64,000 nucleotides of DNA, from the NCBI RefSeq assembly GCF_000332175.1, contig NZ_KB235914.1, forward strand, positions 2,600,868 to 2,664,867, read 5' to 3'. Source of the stretch: Pseudanabaena sp. PCC 6802. GTDB lineage: Bacteria > Cyanobacteriota > Cyanobacteriia > Pseudanabaenales > Pseudanabaenaceae. The translations under genes and the position numbers were made by a program. Positions 14,613 to 22,830 of the stretch are shown here, one piece after another. Positions within the stretch are counted from its first letter, which is position 1, and each line of letters opens with the position of its first letter. The notes beneath the pieces are model-generated. The model did not search any database. It was not told where the DNA came from and saw only the letters and a list, made by a program, of their open reading frames with translations.

Positions 14613-14746
14613 TTTTCTTGAGGTTTGTTTGCGCGGCGATTATGAACCGCCCGGTGCGGACCCGCATGCCGGGTGGTGTGGGAGGGAAGGGCTAAACACC
14701 CTTCTCGACCCGATTATCTATCTTTGTGGTGCAGCAACAGGTTATT

Positions 14747-15397
14747 TTAAAATTTCAGAAAATTTTTCCAAGAGTCAGTGTTGGGGGATTTAGTAGGCTT
14801 ATAAACTTTTGGATTACCAGTAGCTATTACCTCACAAATTAATTGATAAACCTCTGTATCGCTTGGTTTGAGATTCCAATTACCGTCGTGGAACCAATTA
14901 TCAAGTTGGATAATTTTTTGCTTGGAAGCACCCTTGATATAGCACTGAAACTCCGCATCAGTGTGCAGCATATCTTGACGATAGTTAGGCAGGAGATGAA
15001 GCAGCAAATTGTAATCGAATTCCTTATTAGCCAACAGGGGAACATCAGAGCCTTTAACTTGGAACTCAATATTTCGGATACAGACATCAATTTGCTCAGG
15101 GGGAATCATCCCTCCATCATCGTCAATTTCATAGTTACCAAAATCAACACTAATTAAGGGGCTAAACGTTCCATCAAATCCGTCTAAAATTGTTCCACAT
15201 GCATCGGTTAAAAGCATAATTCCCATAGATGCAGGCCAACTCACTAGTTTCTCAAGAAATATTACCCAGCCAGCATCACTATTGAAGGCAGTTAGTCGAG
15301 CAGACGCAACATCATAATTATGATTACTTAGTTGATAATCGTACTTAAATGAAGTATCAACCAAATTGAGAATATCTCTCACAAAAAAGGTAGGCAT
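14747..15397 (-). CDS. Hypothetical protein, possible DUF7003-like
   Basis: 216 residues, soluble, acidic, no signal peptide. Segments such as FEYDYNLLLHLLPNYRQDML-like and IIQLDNWFHDGNWNLKPSDT near the C-terminus recall small single-copy proteins of the immunity or DUF7003 type (from memory, weak). The stop lies about 30 bases from the 3' end of the group II intron, and the gene converges with the intron RT. Complete frame with ATG start. Function unknown. Confidence 0.6.
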   Translation of the reverse strand: MPTFFVRDILNLVDTSFKYDYQLSNHNYDVASARLTAFNSDAGWVIFLEKLVSWPASMGIMLLTDACGTILDGFDGTFSPLISVDFGNYEIDDDGGMIPPEQIDVCIRNIEFQVKGSDVPLLANKEFDYNLLLHLLPNYRQDMLHTDAEFQCYIKGASKQKIIQLDNWFHDGNWNLKPSDTEVYQLICEVIATGNPKVYKPTKSPNTDSWKNFLKF

Positions 15398-15529
15398 CTT
15401 TTAGAATCTTTCACTAGCAAGATAACTATATATTAGAACTCATTTAAGAAAGTATAAATACTTAGTATTTTTTGCTGCTTCAGGGGATGTATGGTACTGA
15501 AATGCTGACTTCTTACATGGTAGCAATGT
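15398..15529. other. AT-rich intergenic
   Basis: Upstream region of the minus-strand hypothetical gene; presumably holds its promoter. I see no gene or obvious structure before the 40-bp repeats that follow. Confidence 0.4.
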
Positions 15530-15760
15530 GACTAAAAGAAGCTTTTCTTGACTTCCCAAATGGGTTCTTAGACTGATTTTTTCTACCTAACCACCTAATT
15601 AAGACGATTAGCCAGACTTTTTCTGCCTAACTACCCCGTAAAGGTGATTAGCCAGAGCATTTCAGCCTAATCGCCCATTTGGGTGTGTTAGACAGATTTT
15701 TGCTGGGTAACATCCCGTATAGGCGATCTAGATAGATAATTTCAGTCTAACCTGAATAAT
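15530..15760. repeat. 40-bp imperfect tandem repeat array
   Basis: Four complete units of exactly 40 bp start at 15570, 15610, 15650 and 15690, with a weaker unit before (15530) and a partial one after (15730). Units share an AGnCAGAnTTTTTCTGCCTAA-like first half and an ACCCnnnnnGGnGATT-like second half. The second half has dyad symmetry (CCC/GGG, centre varying: CCCGTAAAGG, CCCATTTGGG). The units are degenerate along their whole length, so this is not a CRISPR. The first unit contains CTTCCCAAATGGGTTCTTAG, 17 of 20 like the right end of the 875-bp IS. Confidence 0.75.
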
Positions 15761-15847
15761 TCATAAGAAACAAGAAAAAGGGCAAAAAAAAAAGCTTGAA
15801 ACGTTTTAGAATCAATCTTTCTAGAATTTTTGTACGTCTATTTTGCC

Positions 15848-16303
15848 ATGACAGAGTGTAATTTGGAACTGCCCTATGATTTTTACTCGCGACGACCGCT
15901 AGTCGTTCGATTTTCAGGTCTAGAATTAAGTTCAGATGCGGGTATATTGCTTGCCCGACAAGCAGAAGCACAAGTGCAAGTTTGTCGGGGGATATCAGAT
16001 TGTATTGAGGAATGGCGCGACCCGCACAAAATCAGGCATAGCCTCTATCAGTTAGTCAGTCAACGGGTGTATCAGATTGTAGGAGGGTATGAAGATGCCA
16101 ATGATAGTAATGTGTTGTGGCACGACCCCATTTACAAAATAGCTTGTGACCGACTGCCAATTGCGGAGCAAGATTTACTGGCAAGCCAACCGACGATAAC
16201 GCGACTGGAAAATCATGTTGGCAAAGCGGAAGTGGCCGCGATGCGCAGACGGATGGTGGATGGATTTATCCAGGGTTACAAGACTGCGCCTGCCGAGATA
16301 TAG
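15848..16303 (+). pseudogene. IS1380-family transposase N-terminal fragment
   Basis: About 150 codons match the start of IS1380 (DDE group 1) transposases: LELSSDAGILLARQAEAQV, CIEEWRDPHKIRHSL, RVYQIVGGYEDANDSNVLWHDP, then LASQPTITRLEN. Family members are about 430-470 residues, so two thirds including the DDE residues are gone. The frame ends at a TAG formed by the first bases of the MITE-like element at 16299. ATG at 15848 chosen over an upstream TTG. Confidence 0.85.
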
Positions 16304-16412
16304 CACTTTTCAGTTGAGAACGGGTTTTATTTTTTGGGTGAAGGGGTGGAACCCCTTCTTGGGGGCAACGCCCCCAACCCCCCTTCTCTTTACGATCTGA
16401 AAACCGCTATAT
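16299..16412. mobile_element. MITE-like palindromic element
   Basis: About 113 bp bounded by inverted repeats, TATAGCACTTTTCAG on the left and the complement of CTGAAAACCGCTATA on the right, 13 of 15 paired. TA at the tips suggests an IS630/mariner-type target. The interior holds two perfect hairpins (GGGGTGGAACCCC and GGGGGCAACGCCCCC). It codes for nothing, truncates the IS1380 frame and ends 29 bases before chrA, so it may affect chrA expression. Confidence 0.75.
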
Positions 16413-16440
16413 GTAGATCGGACAGAATAGAAAAGCAATT

Positions 16441-17658
16441 ATGAGTCAGGATACTGAAGATCTGCAACCCCTAACCGAACCTTTGGCAAAGAGAGAGCGA
16501 TTGCTAGAGCTAGCATCAGTCTTTGGCAAGCTGGGCATTATTGCCTTCGGCGGCCCAGCCGCTCATATTGCCATGATGGATGATGAGGTGGTCAAACGGC
16601 GACAGTGGATGGATCGAGAGAAGTTATTGGATTTACTGGGAATTACAAGTTTGATTCCTGGACCGAATTCCACGGAATTAGCAATTCATATCGGACTGGA
16701 AAGAGCGGGATGGCAGGGGTTACTCGTAGCTGGCATCTGTTTTATTTTACCTGCGATGCTCATGGTATGGGCGCTAGCAATAATTTACGCACAATATCGC
16801 TCTTTACCTGAAGTTGGTTGGCTGTTATATGGCGTGAAACCCGCGATCGCCGCGATCGTATTGCAAGCGTTATGGAAATTGGGCAGGTCGGCCATCAAAA
16901 ATATACAAACACTTTGTGCGGGGCTGGTAGTTGCCATTTTCTCCTTTTGGGGTAGCAATGAGATTCTCTTACTATTAATTGCTAGTCTGGCAGTCATGCT
17001 AATTAGCCGTTGGCGAGTTGTGAAGTCAACAGGGCATAATTCTCTTCTATTCCTACCCATTTCAGCAAATTTCGCTTCTAGTGTAGCCACCATAGCTACC
17101 TCAGCGTCAATTGCGACATCAGCAATCGCACCACCAACCTGGATAGCAGTTTTCTTCTTCTTTCTCAAAATCGGGCTGGTTTTGTATGGTAGCGGTTATG
17201 TATTGCTGGCATTCTTACAGCAGGAATTAGTAGAACGTTCCCATTGGCTCACTGCCCAGCAGTTACTCGATGCGATCGCGATCGGTCAAATTACGCCTGG
17301 CCCAGTATTTACAACCGCCACCTTTGTCGGCTATTTGCTGGCAGGTCACCTGGGCGCGATCGCTGGCACAATAGGCATATTCCTCCCTGCGTTTGTCCTG
17401 GTTGCTCTCGTCAAACCTTGGGCAACAAAACTACGGCGATCGCCCTGGGCATCTGGCTTTCTGGATGGCGCGAACGTTGCTTCGTTAGGACTGATGGCAG
17501 TCGTGACCTGGCAGTTAGGCCGTGCGGCCTTAGTTGATGGGATGACGGTGGGCATAGTGATCGCTAGCTGCATAGCATTATTTCGTTTTCAGGTCAATTC
17601 CGTCTGGTTGGTCGTAGGAGGCGGGCTAATTGGCTTGCTATCCCAACTAGTCAGGTAG
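16441..17658 (+). CDS. chrA: Chromate transporter ChrA
   Basis: 405 residues, two homologous CHR domains. The first has the signature FGKLGIIAFGGPAAHIAMM and LIPGPNSTELAIHIG (near residue 70). The second has FLKIGLVLYGSGYVLLAFLQ and QITPGPVFTTATFVGYLL. Ten to twelve hydrophobic spans follow. A member of the CHR family, inner-membrane chromate or sulfate/chromate exporters driven by membrane potential; chromate resistance is a family inference. The 3' end overlaps the convergent prenyltransferase by 8 bases. A MITE lies just upstream. Confidence 0.9.
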   Translation: MSQDTEDLQPLTEPLAKRERLLELASVFGKLGIIAFGGPAAHIAMMDDEVVKRRQWMDREKLLDLLGITSLIPGPNSTELAIHIGLERAGWQGLLVAGICFILPAMLMVWALAIIYAQYRSLPEVGWLLYGVKPAIAAIVLQALWKLGRSAIKNIQTLCAGLVVAIFSFWGSNEILLLLIASLAVMLISRWRVVKSTGHNSLLFLPISANFASSVATIATSASIATSAIAPPTWIAVFFFFLKIGLVLYGSGYVLLAFLQQELVERSHWLTAQQLLDAIAIGQITPGPVFTTATFVGYLLAGHLGAIAGTIGIFLPAFVLVALVKPWATKLRRSPWASGFLDGANVASLGLMAVVTWQLGRAALVDGMTVGIVIASCIALFRFQVNSVWLVVGGGLIGLLSQLVR

Positions 17659-18625
17659 AGGAAGACGAGAATCGCAATATATATGCCAGCGGAAATATTA
17701 AATATTCCAGATAAAAGAGCTTCCAAATGAATTGATAAAAAGTAGAGATGGCGGCGCGATCGCTTAAATCTACTTGCAAACTTTGCCACCACATGACTGC
17801 GGCTAAACTCATATGACTAATCGCAAGTATGGGGATATTAATATTAGTAATTAAACTGGACGAGCTAGCCAGGACAGTACCTAAATAAAGCCATATTAAA
17901 ATTTGCCTGGAAAGATTAAAAACTGTTTTTTGCCCCCAGTTAATGCATAGCGTTGCGATATTAAATTTGGCATCGCCTTCGGTGTCGGGCATGTCTTTAA
18001 AAATGGCAATTACATAGGTAAATATCAAAACAAATATAGTGAGCAACCAGATCTCATTGGGAATATTGGGGTACATATCCGAGCGCTGATTTAATACCCG
18101 ATCGAAGTGTAGAAATAATCCCAAATTAATTACGACACCTCGCACCACAAATATACAAAGCGATGCCCAGAATGGAAATCTCTTGAGACGAATAGGAGGT
18201 AATGAATAAGCCGTGCCAATTAGCAGGCTGACGATTACAGTCAAAGCTAAAAATACACCTTGCCAAGTCGCGATCGCCACTGCCCCTATTCCCGTTATTG
18301 CTACTATAATCCTGGCTTCTTGAATACTGAATGCACCAGATGCAAGTGGCAAATGCGGTTTATTGATTTTGTCAATTTCAATATCTTCCAGTTGATTCAG
18401 CCCCACGATATAAACATTGCCGCCCAAACAGGCGACTATAGCCCATATTAATTCTGGGAAGCGATCGGGGAAATTGGCGAAGTTCATCCCATCTTGGCTG
18501 AAGGCGATCGCAAATAAAGCGATCGCGCTCAAGGTAGTGCCAATAACCGTATGCGGACGGCTGAATTGCCACAGAGCGTTTAGTTTTGTCGCAATCGGGA
18601 GCATCAATGACAACAGACTAATCAT
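17651..18625 (-). CDS. hpt: Homogentisate phytyltransferase (tocopherol synthesis)
   Basis: 324 residues, UbiA superfamily, multiple membrane spans. The first aspartate-rich motif is NQLEDIEIDKINKPHLPLAS (near residue 117), the second KDMPDTEGD (near residue 228). The early segment FSRPHTVIGTTLS is characteristic of cyanobacterial and plant HPT (VTE2). The enzyme joins homogentisate to phytyl diphosphate in the membrane, the committed step to tocopherol and a hallmark of oxygenic phototrophs. A related UbiA enzyme (chlorophyll synthase) is the main alternative, but motif context fits HPT better. Confidence 0.85.
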   Translation of the reverse strand: MISLLSLMLPIATKLNALWQFSRPHTVIGTTLSAIALFAIAFSQDGMNFANFPDRFPELIWAIVACLGGNVYIVGLNQLEDIEIDKINKPHLPLASGAFSIQEARIIVAITGIGAVAIATWQGVFLALTVIVSLLIGTAYSLPPIRLKRFPFWASLCIFVVRGVVINLGLFLHFDRVLNQRSDMYPNIPNEIWLLTIFVLIFTYVIAIFKDMPDTEGDAKFNIATLCINWGQKTVFNLSRQILIWLYLGTVLASSSSLITNINIPILAISHMSLAAVMWWQSLQVDLSDRAAISTFYQFIWKLFYLEYLIFPLAYILRFSSSST

Positions 18626-18670
18626 GGTGATAATGTAAGTGCGTTCTGAAGGGGTTTTAGTCGCAGGAGA

Positions 18671-19093
18671 TTAGGCAAACCAGTTTTCAAGTTGAAGATC
18701 TAGGAAGCTTTCAAAATCCACTTTATTATTCGTAACTAAAATCAGATCGTTAGCCTGTGAGATCGCGGCAATTTGTCCATCAGCAAAAGAGGGGGTTTTA
18801 CCTAGCTTAACTAACCTGGCTCGTTCCGAAGCATGCCATTGAGCCGCTAGCAGATCGTAGGGTAGAACAGGTAGTTTTGCTTCTATCTCTCTTTGCAGGT
18901 ATAGCTCAAGCGCACGGCGTTTTTTTGATTCTGGTAAAAGATCGCGTCCAAATAGCATTTCATGGTAAACAACCGTAGCTGTAGCAATTTCTGTATCGTG
19001 CTCCGCCAGCATTGCCATCACATTAGGATTGGGGTGAGGGCGTAGCGGCTCCGATAGAATATTTGTATCGAGTAGAAATCGCAACCCAGTCAC
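18671..19093 (-). CDS. vapC: VapC-type PIN-domain toxin
   Basis: 140 residues with the PIN ribonuclease fold: LLDTNILSEPLRP (first Asp), YHEMLFG (Glu), FADGQIAAISQANDLILVTNN (C-terminal Asp residues). VapC cleaves tRNA or rRNA when free of its antitoxin. The ATG overlaps the stop of the upstream antitoxin gene by 4 bases, the usual antitoxin-first order. Confidence 0.92.
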   Translation of the reverse strand: MTGLRFLLDTNILSEPLRPHPNPNVMAMLAEHDTEIATATVVYHEMLFGRDLLPESKKRRALELYLQREIEAKLPVLPYDLLAAQWHASERARLVKLGKTPSFADGQIAAISQANDLILVTNNKVDFESFLDLQLENWFA

Positions 19094-19380
19094 AGGGTCA
19101 CCTCTCGTCCAGGAGAGCGATCGCGCAGGTTACCAAAAATTTCATCAGGATTTATTCCCAGTTCCTCAATCTTCATGTCCTGGCGAAATTTCTCTAGAGA
19201 CTTGCCGAACCCAATCTTTCCTGAAATGACTCTCTCGTATTCATCAACTGACAAGATTACTGCTACAGGCTTACCTCGTCGTGTTATTTCTACAGATTGC
19301 CCTTTCTCGACATCGTGCACGATTCTAGTGAGGCGATCGCGAACCTGAGCGATGGAATATCGATCTAATGGCTTAGTCAT
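19090..19380 (-). CDS. Phd/YefM-type antitoxin
   Basis: 96 residues starting DRYSIAQVRDRLTRIVHDVE, then VEITRRGKPVAVILSVDEYE, the typical Phd/YefM N-terminal DNA-binding fold; the acidic C-terminus (DEIFGNLRDR) would bind the toxin. Neutralises the adjacent PIN toxin and probably represses the pair. A HIP1 site occurs within the gene. Confidence 0.9.
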   Translation of the reverse strand: MTKPLDRYSIAQVRDRLTRIVHDVEKGQSVEITRRGKPVAVILSVDEYERVISGKIGFGKSLEKFRQDMKIEELGINPDEIFGNLRDRSPGREVTL

Positions 19381-19432
19381 ATCAAAACCTCATCGCCTAA
19401 GATGGCTATATACATGGCTATCTTACTACAAA

Positions 19433-20488
19433 TTAAGGGTCGATTAAACCTCCAGCCAGGACTAAATCGTCAGCATACCAAACAGCAGCTTGCCCTGGCG
19501 TAATGCTGAATTGTGGCTCGTCAAACATAATCCGAGCGCGATTGCCATTATCTATAGGCACAATTGTGGCGATCGCAGGTGGAGTGCGATAGCGAATTTG
19601 CACGGCAGCGCGGATGGGGTTGCTGGTTGGTGCCATCGATACCCAATTGATTTGAGAAATAGTGCATTCCTTATCCTGCGCCGCATCGAGATCGCCCACA
19701 ATCACCTCATTCTTGCCAGGGTCGATCGCCACTACGTAGAGCGGATGTGCCGCAGCCACGCCCAATCCCTTACGCTGACCGATCGTGTAGTGGTGCGTGC
19801 CATCATGCTCGCCTAAAACCTTGCCCTGCGTATCGACAATATTGCCTTTGCGGGGCGCGAGATATTTATCGAGGAAATCGCGCATGGAGCCGTGGGACTC
19901 CACCAGGCAAAGATCCTGGCTTTCCGGTTTATCGGCTGTAGCCAGCCCGAATTCCGCCGCGATCTGGCGCGTTTCGACTTTGGTGCGATCGCCGAGGGGA
20001 AATAGGCAACGACCTAGCTCTTCCTGAGGTACTTCGTAGAGGAAATAGGATTGATCTTTGGCGCGATCGACTGCCCGCCTTAACTGATGCCGTCCCGATT
20101 CGGGATCGTAACTAACGCGAGCGTAGTGTCCCGTAGCAATTTTGGCAATGCCTAAAGTGTCCTGGGCATATTGCAGCATGGGCCCAAACTTGACGGCTTT
20201 GTTGCAGCGAGAACAGGGTAAAGGCGTACTGCCAGCCGCATAGCCCGTCACGAGATAGTTAATAATATTTTGCTCGAAGACATCGCGGCTATCGACAATC
20301 TCGTGGGGGATGCCTAACTGTTCGCAAATACGGGCGGCATCAACCATACCTTCGGAGCAGCACTGTCCCTTGCCGCGCATCAACCACAGCGTCAAACCAG
20401 TAACATCATAGCCCTGCCGATGGAGCAAAGCTGCTGCCACAGAACTATCCACGCCACCGGACAAACCAACCACTACCTTTTCCGCCAT
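19433..20488 (-). CDS. mnmA: tRNA 2-thiouridylase MnmA
   Basis: 351 residues. The PP-loop GLSGGVDSS lies near residue 8, catalytic Cys 95 in [11 protein letters not shown] and Cys 194 in SQDLCLVE, equivalent to the E. coli Cys pair, with a C-terminal beta-barrel domain ([10 protein letters not shown] and the following strands). It thiolates U34 of tRNA-Glu, -Gln and -Lys using ATP and sulfur relayed from a desulfurase. Housekeeping; no operon partner within 100 bases. Confidence 0.96.
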   Translation of the reverse strand: MAEKVVVGLSGGVDSSVAAALLHRQGYDVTGLTLWLMRGKGQCCSEGMVDAARICEQLGIPHEIVDSRDVFEQNIINYLVTGYAAGSTPLPCSRCNKAVKFGPMLQYAQDTLGIAKIATGHYARVSYDPESGRHQLRRAVDRAKDQSYFLYEVPQEELGRCLFPLGDRTKVETRQIAAEFGLATADKPESQDLCLVESHGSMRDFLDKYLAPRKGNIVDTQGKVLGEHDGTHHYTIGQRKGLGVAAAHPLYVVAIDPGKNEVIVGDLDAAQDKECTISQINWVSMAPTSNPIRAAVQIRYRTPPAIATIVPIDNGNRARIMFDEPQFSITPGQAAVWYADDLVLAGGLIDP

Positions 20489-20643
20489 GACTCTAAATCA
20501 AGCCCTAGAATAAACGGGCGACAACATCGACAATACATAATTCACTTTAGCTCAAATAGAGAGAATATCTTGACGGATTTTAGCTTGGAGGTGAGAGAAG
20601 CGATCGCTGACGGCAGCAGGTTCATCCTGCAATTAATAAATCA

Positions 20644-20997
20644 TCACAATAGTTTGGAGTCTAGAGCTATTACTAACGCTAAGGCTAAAGTAACAGCTTT
20701 CATAGCTTCCTCAGAGAGTCTACCCAGCTTTGACACAAACCTTTCCGTAGAAACCGAGCTGACCTGAAATGCATCGGCAGCCGATCGCTTGCTCAAACCA
20801 TTCTCAGGGCTAGGCTTTAACTGCACCATCCAATCCCTATCTGCATATCGCATTTGCCATTCTGTAATTGGAACAACCACTTTGAGAGGCAAAATTCCAA
20901 TTCGATCGTCGCTCACAATAACCACAGGACGAGTTTTACCAATCTCAGCTCCCACGGTGGGATCGAGTCTCACTAGCCAGATATCTCCCCTATGCAT
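20644..20997 (-). CDS. MazF/PemK-type toxin
   Basis: 117 residues: HRGDIWLVRLDPTVGAEIGK, TRPVVIVSDD, the strand LKVVVPITEW, and AADAFQVSSVSTERFVSKLG, all characteristic of the MazF/PemK endoribonuclease fold (Arg and Thr of TRPVVIVS near the active site). It overlaps its antitoxin by 8 bases. Confidence 0.92.
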   Translation of the reverse strand: MHRGDIWLVRLDPTVGAEIGKTRPVVIVSDDRIGILPLKVVVPITEWQMRYADRDWMVQLKPSPENGLSKRSAADAFQVSSVSTERFVSKLGRLSEEAMKAVTLALALVIALDSKLL

Positions 20998-21274
20998 TAG
21001 CCACTACTTTAGTGTCTGATGGCTCATCTTCACGGTCATAATCTGTTTTATCAGATGCCCATAAGTCATGTAATGTACCACCTTCTTCATAATCTGGCAG
21101 TGCTGCTTGAGCCGCCATTTCTAACCGCCGATGCTGTTCAGCTTTACGCAGTTCTTTATTCTTTGCTTCTTCTCGCATCAAACGAGCAGCAGTTTCAATA
21201 ACAAGAATGCGCTCTTCATTCGATATATGCTTTAGGGCTTCTAAAATTTCTAATTGCATCATTGTCTTAAACAT
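20990..21274 (-). CDS. Antitoxin partner of MazF-like toxin
   Basis: 94 residues: N-terminal helices (LEILEALKHISNEERILVIE, AARLMREEAKNK) and an acidic, disordered C-terminus (EDEPSDTKV). It does not show the classical AbrB-like MazE barrel. A similar small helical family often precedes MazF-like toxins in cyanobacteria. Translation may begin at the internal ATG of MMQLEIL. Antitoxin role comes from context and overlap. Confidence 0.72.
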   Translation of the reverse strand: MFKTMMQLEILEALKHISNEERILVIETAARLMREEAKNKELRKAEQHRRLEMAAQAALPDYEEGGTLHDLWASDKTDYDREDEPSDTKVVANA

Positions 21275-21286
21275 TAGAAACTACTT

Positions 21287-22015
21287 ATGACTATAGCATT
21301 TATCAAAACTTGTCCTTTAATCAAATTTCTGTTAAATCTCATGTTCTACCGCAGCATTGCCACCATTAATATCTACGATTCGTTAGATCTAGACAAACTT
21401 GCTACGCAAATGTCAGCTAATCGATACTTGAAAATTATAGGTGATGGACAAGTGCAACTTCTGGAAGATGGCTATATGGGATATGTGCGATCGCGGGATT
21501 TCCCAAACTTAGAAGCTATAGAACCAGAAAGTTATGCTCCTCCCAAATCCCTAACCCCTGCACAAATTAGAGAACGCATGCCCAGCGTTATTAATTACAT
21601 CCAAACAGCCATGCAGCAACCAAACGAGTACCTGTGGGGCGGTACTGTCCCACCCAATTATGACTGTTCGGGATTGATGCAAGCTGCTTTTGTGTCTGCG
21701 GGTATATGGATTCCTCGCGACGCATATCAGCAGGAGGCATTTGTGAATGTAACGGGCAGCGCGATCGCGCTCGACGCGCTCGCACCTGGCGATCTCATCT
21801 TCTTTGGCAGCACTGAGAAAGCCACGCATGTTGGCATGTATTTAGGTGAAGGAAAGTACGTTCACAGTTCTGGTCGAGATCGCGGTCGCAACGGCATCGG
21901 CATCGATCCACTGGCAGGAGGAAATCGCGTTGCAGATTGGTACAAAGCGCAAATACGCGGTGCAGGGCGCGTAACAACATGCTTTCAGCCTAAATTAATA
22001 ACTTCGGTGGAATGA
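21287..22015 (+). CDS. NlpC/P60 cell-wall endopeptidase
   Basis: 242 residues. The N-terminal SH3-like region covers residues 30-80, and the NlpC/P60 domain residues 95-230. Catalytic Cys in NYDCSGLMQAAF (near residue 126), His in ATHVGMYLGEG (near residue 182) and a polar third residue in KYVHSSG. This layout matches the cyanobacterial gamma-D-glutamyl-diaminopimelate endopeptidases that trim peptidoglycan stem peptides. Starts at 21287 or at the internal ATG at 21341; 13 bases from the antitoxin start, divergent. Converges with sixA and overlaps it by 26 bases. Confidence 0.9.
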   Translation: MTIAFIKTCPLIKFLLNLMFYRSIATINIYDSLDLDKLATQMSANRYLKIIGDGQVQLLEDGYMGYVRSRDFPNLEAIEPESYAPPKSLTPAQIRERMPSVINYIQTAMQQPNEYLWGGTVPPNYDCSGLMQAAFVSAGIWIPRDAYQQEAFVNVTGSAIALDALAPGDLIFFGSTEKATHVGMYLGEGKYVHSSGRDRGRNGIGIDPLAGGNRVADWYKAQIRGAGRVTTCFQPKLITSVE

Positions 22016-22487
22016 GAAAGAACATCAAGCTATTTCCCACTGGGTGCTCTACATCTGGAACAGATAAGCCGATCGCGCCCGCCTTCTTCAGAACCAATGC
22101 GCCCTGCACCTGACCCCACATCAAAAACTCAGCCCAACTGCTCAAGTCCGGCTCGTGCCCAACCAGACCTAAAGAAGTTTTCCCTAGTTTTCGCCATTCC
22201 AAAAACCACTGGAGCCACAGATCGAAGCTACCTTCTGGCGCTAGATCGTAGGATATCTCAATTGGGCAGTCAAAACCGCTGCTTTCAAATATATCTGCTG
22301 TTTGTTTTGCCCTAATCAGCGGGCTGGTTTGGATCAGATCGAGCCTTAAGCCCAGATCGAACAGTTTTTTGGCGACCTGTCGAGTTTTTTTACGACCTTC
22401 ATCAGTTAAGCAGCGCTCTCGATCTGCAATGCGATCGCTGCGTTCCTGGGCAATTCCATGACGGATTAAGTATAAACTCAATGGCAT
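21990..22487 (-). CDS. sixA: Phosphohistidine phosphatase SixA
   Basis: 165 residues of the histidine-phosphatase (phosphoglycerate-mutase-like) superfamily: LYLIRHGIAQ (catalytic RHG, near residue 8), TDEGRKKTRQVAKKL, LIQTSPLIRAKQTA, and GHEPDLSSW. SixA dephosphorylates phosphohistidine on HPt domains or PTS proteins. Follows the SUI1 gene by 10 bases, likely the same transcript. Confidence 0.9.
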   Translation of the reverse strand: MPLSLYLIRHGIAQERSDRIADRERCLTDEGRKKTRQVAKKLFDLGLRLDLIQTSPLIRAKQTADIFESSGFDCPIEISYDLAPEGSFDLWLQWFLEWRKLGKTSLGLVGHEPDLSSWAEFLMWGQVQGALVLKKAGAIGLSVPDVEHPVGNSLMFFLIPPKLLI

Positions 22488-22497
22488 ATTTTTGGGG

Positions 22498-22830
22498 CTA
22501 GCCTCCGCTAATTTTGGCTTTGTAGCCTAGTTTGAGCAGAAATTGCAAAATTTTTTGACTGCAATCGCCCTGAATTTCAATTTCGTTACCTTTAACTGTC
22601 CCACCCGCACCGCAGTGGTTTTTAAGTTGCTTGCCTAAGGCGGCCAGCGTTTCGGGCTTAGTTTGAAAACCTGAGACTACAGTTACGGTTTTGCCACCCC
22701 TACCTTTGCGCGACGCTTGCACGCGTATATTTTGTTGCTGCGGCGGCAAGTCTGCGGTTGAGGAGTCGGCATCCTCTTCTGGTTCAGGCGCACCAAACTC
22801 TCGATAGACAATCTTATTTTTACTCATCAC
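22498..22830 (-). CDS. SUI1/eIF1-like translation factor (YciH)
   Basis: 110 residues. A disordered acidic N-terminus precedes the SUI1 domain: RKGRGGKTVTVVSGF, then KQLKNHCGAGGTVKGNEIEIQG, QGDCSQKILQFLLKLGYKAK. Bacterial YciH relatives discriminate aberrant initiation complexes. The start overlaps the gpsA stop by 11 bases, implying coupling. Confidence 0.92.
   Translation of the reverse strand: MMSKNKIVYREFGAPEPEEDADSSTADLPPQQQNIRVQASRKGRGGKTVTVVSGFQTKPETLAALGKQLKNHCGAGGTVKGNEIEIQGDCSQKILQFLLKLGYKAKISGG

Larger units (their letters stand above)
11873..14714 (+). mobile_element. Group II intron, interrupted by an IS
   Basis: The recognisable 5' ribozyme part at 11900-12008 includes GGGGTGAAAGTCCCCTGTAGG. 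The ribozyme resumes at 12890 (GGCAAGAGTGCTTTCGCGAGG, GGAAGCCGGATAGCAAACCG). The RT/maturase gene follows, then domain V at 14644-14678 and domain VI with GGGCTAAACACCC. The 3' end is near CGACCCGAT (about 14714). The 5' boundary is approximate: no clean GTGCG is present, the nearest being GTTCGC at 11873. The 875-bp IS at 12012-12886 lies in domain I and should prevent folding and splicing. A 3' fragment of the same intron lies at 6459-7248. Confidence 0.82.

Noticed and set aside
15530-15760. CRISPR array
   Set aside because: The 40-bp units vary along their whole length, with no constant repeat and unique spacer, and no cas genes are near.
16310-16400. Simple chrA terminator/attenuator hairpins
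   Set aside because: The hairpins lie inside a unit with terminal inverted repeats and TA tips, better explained as a MITE; an effect on chrA remains possible.
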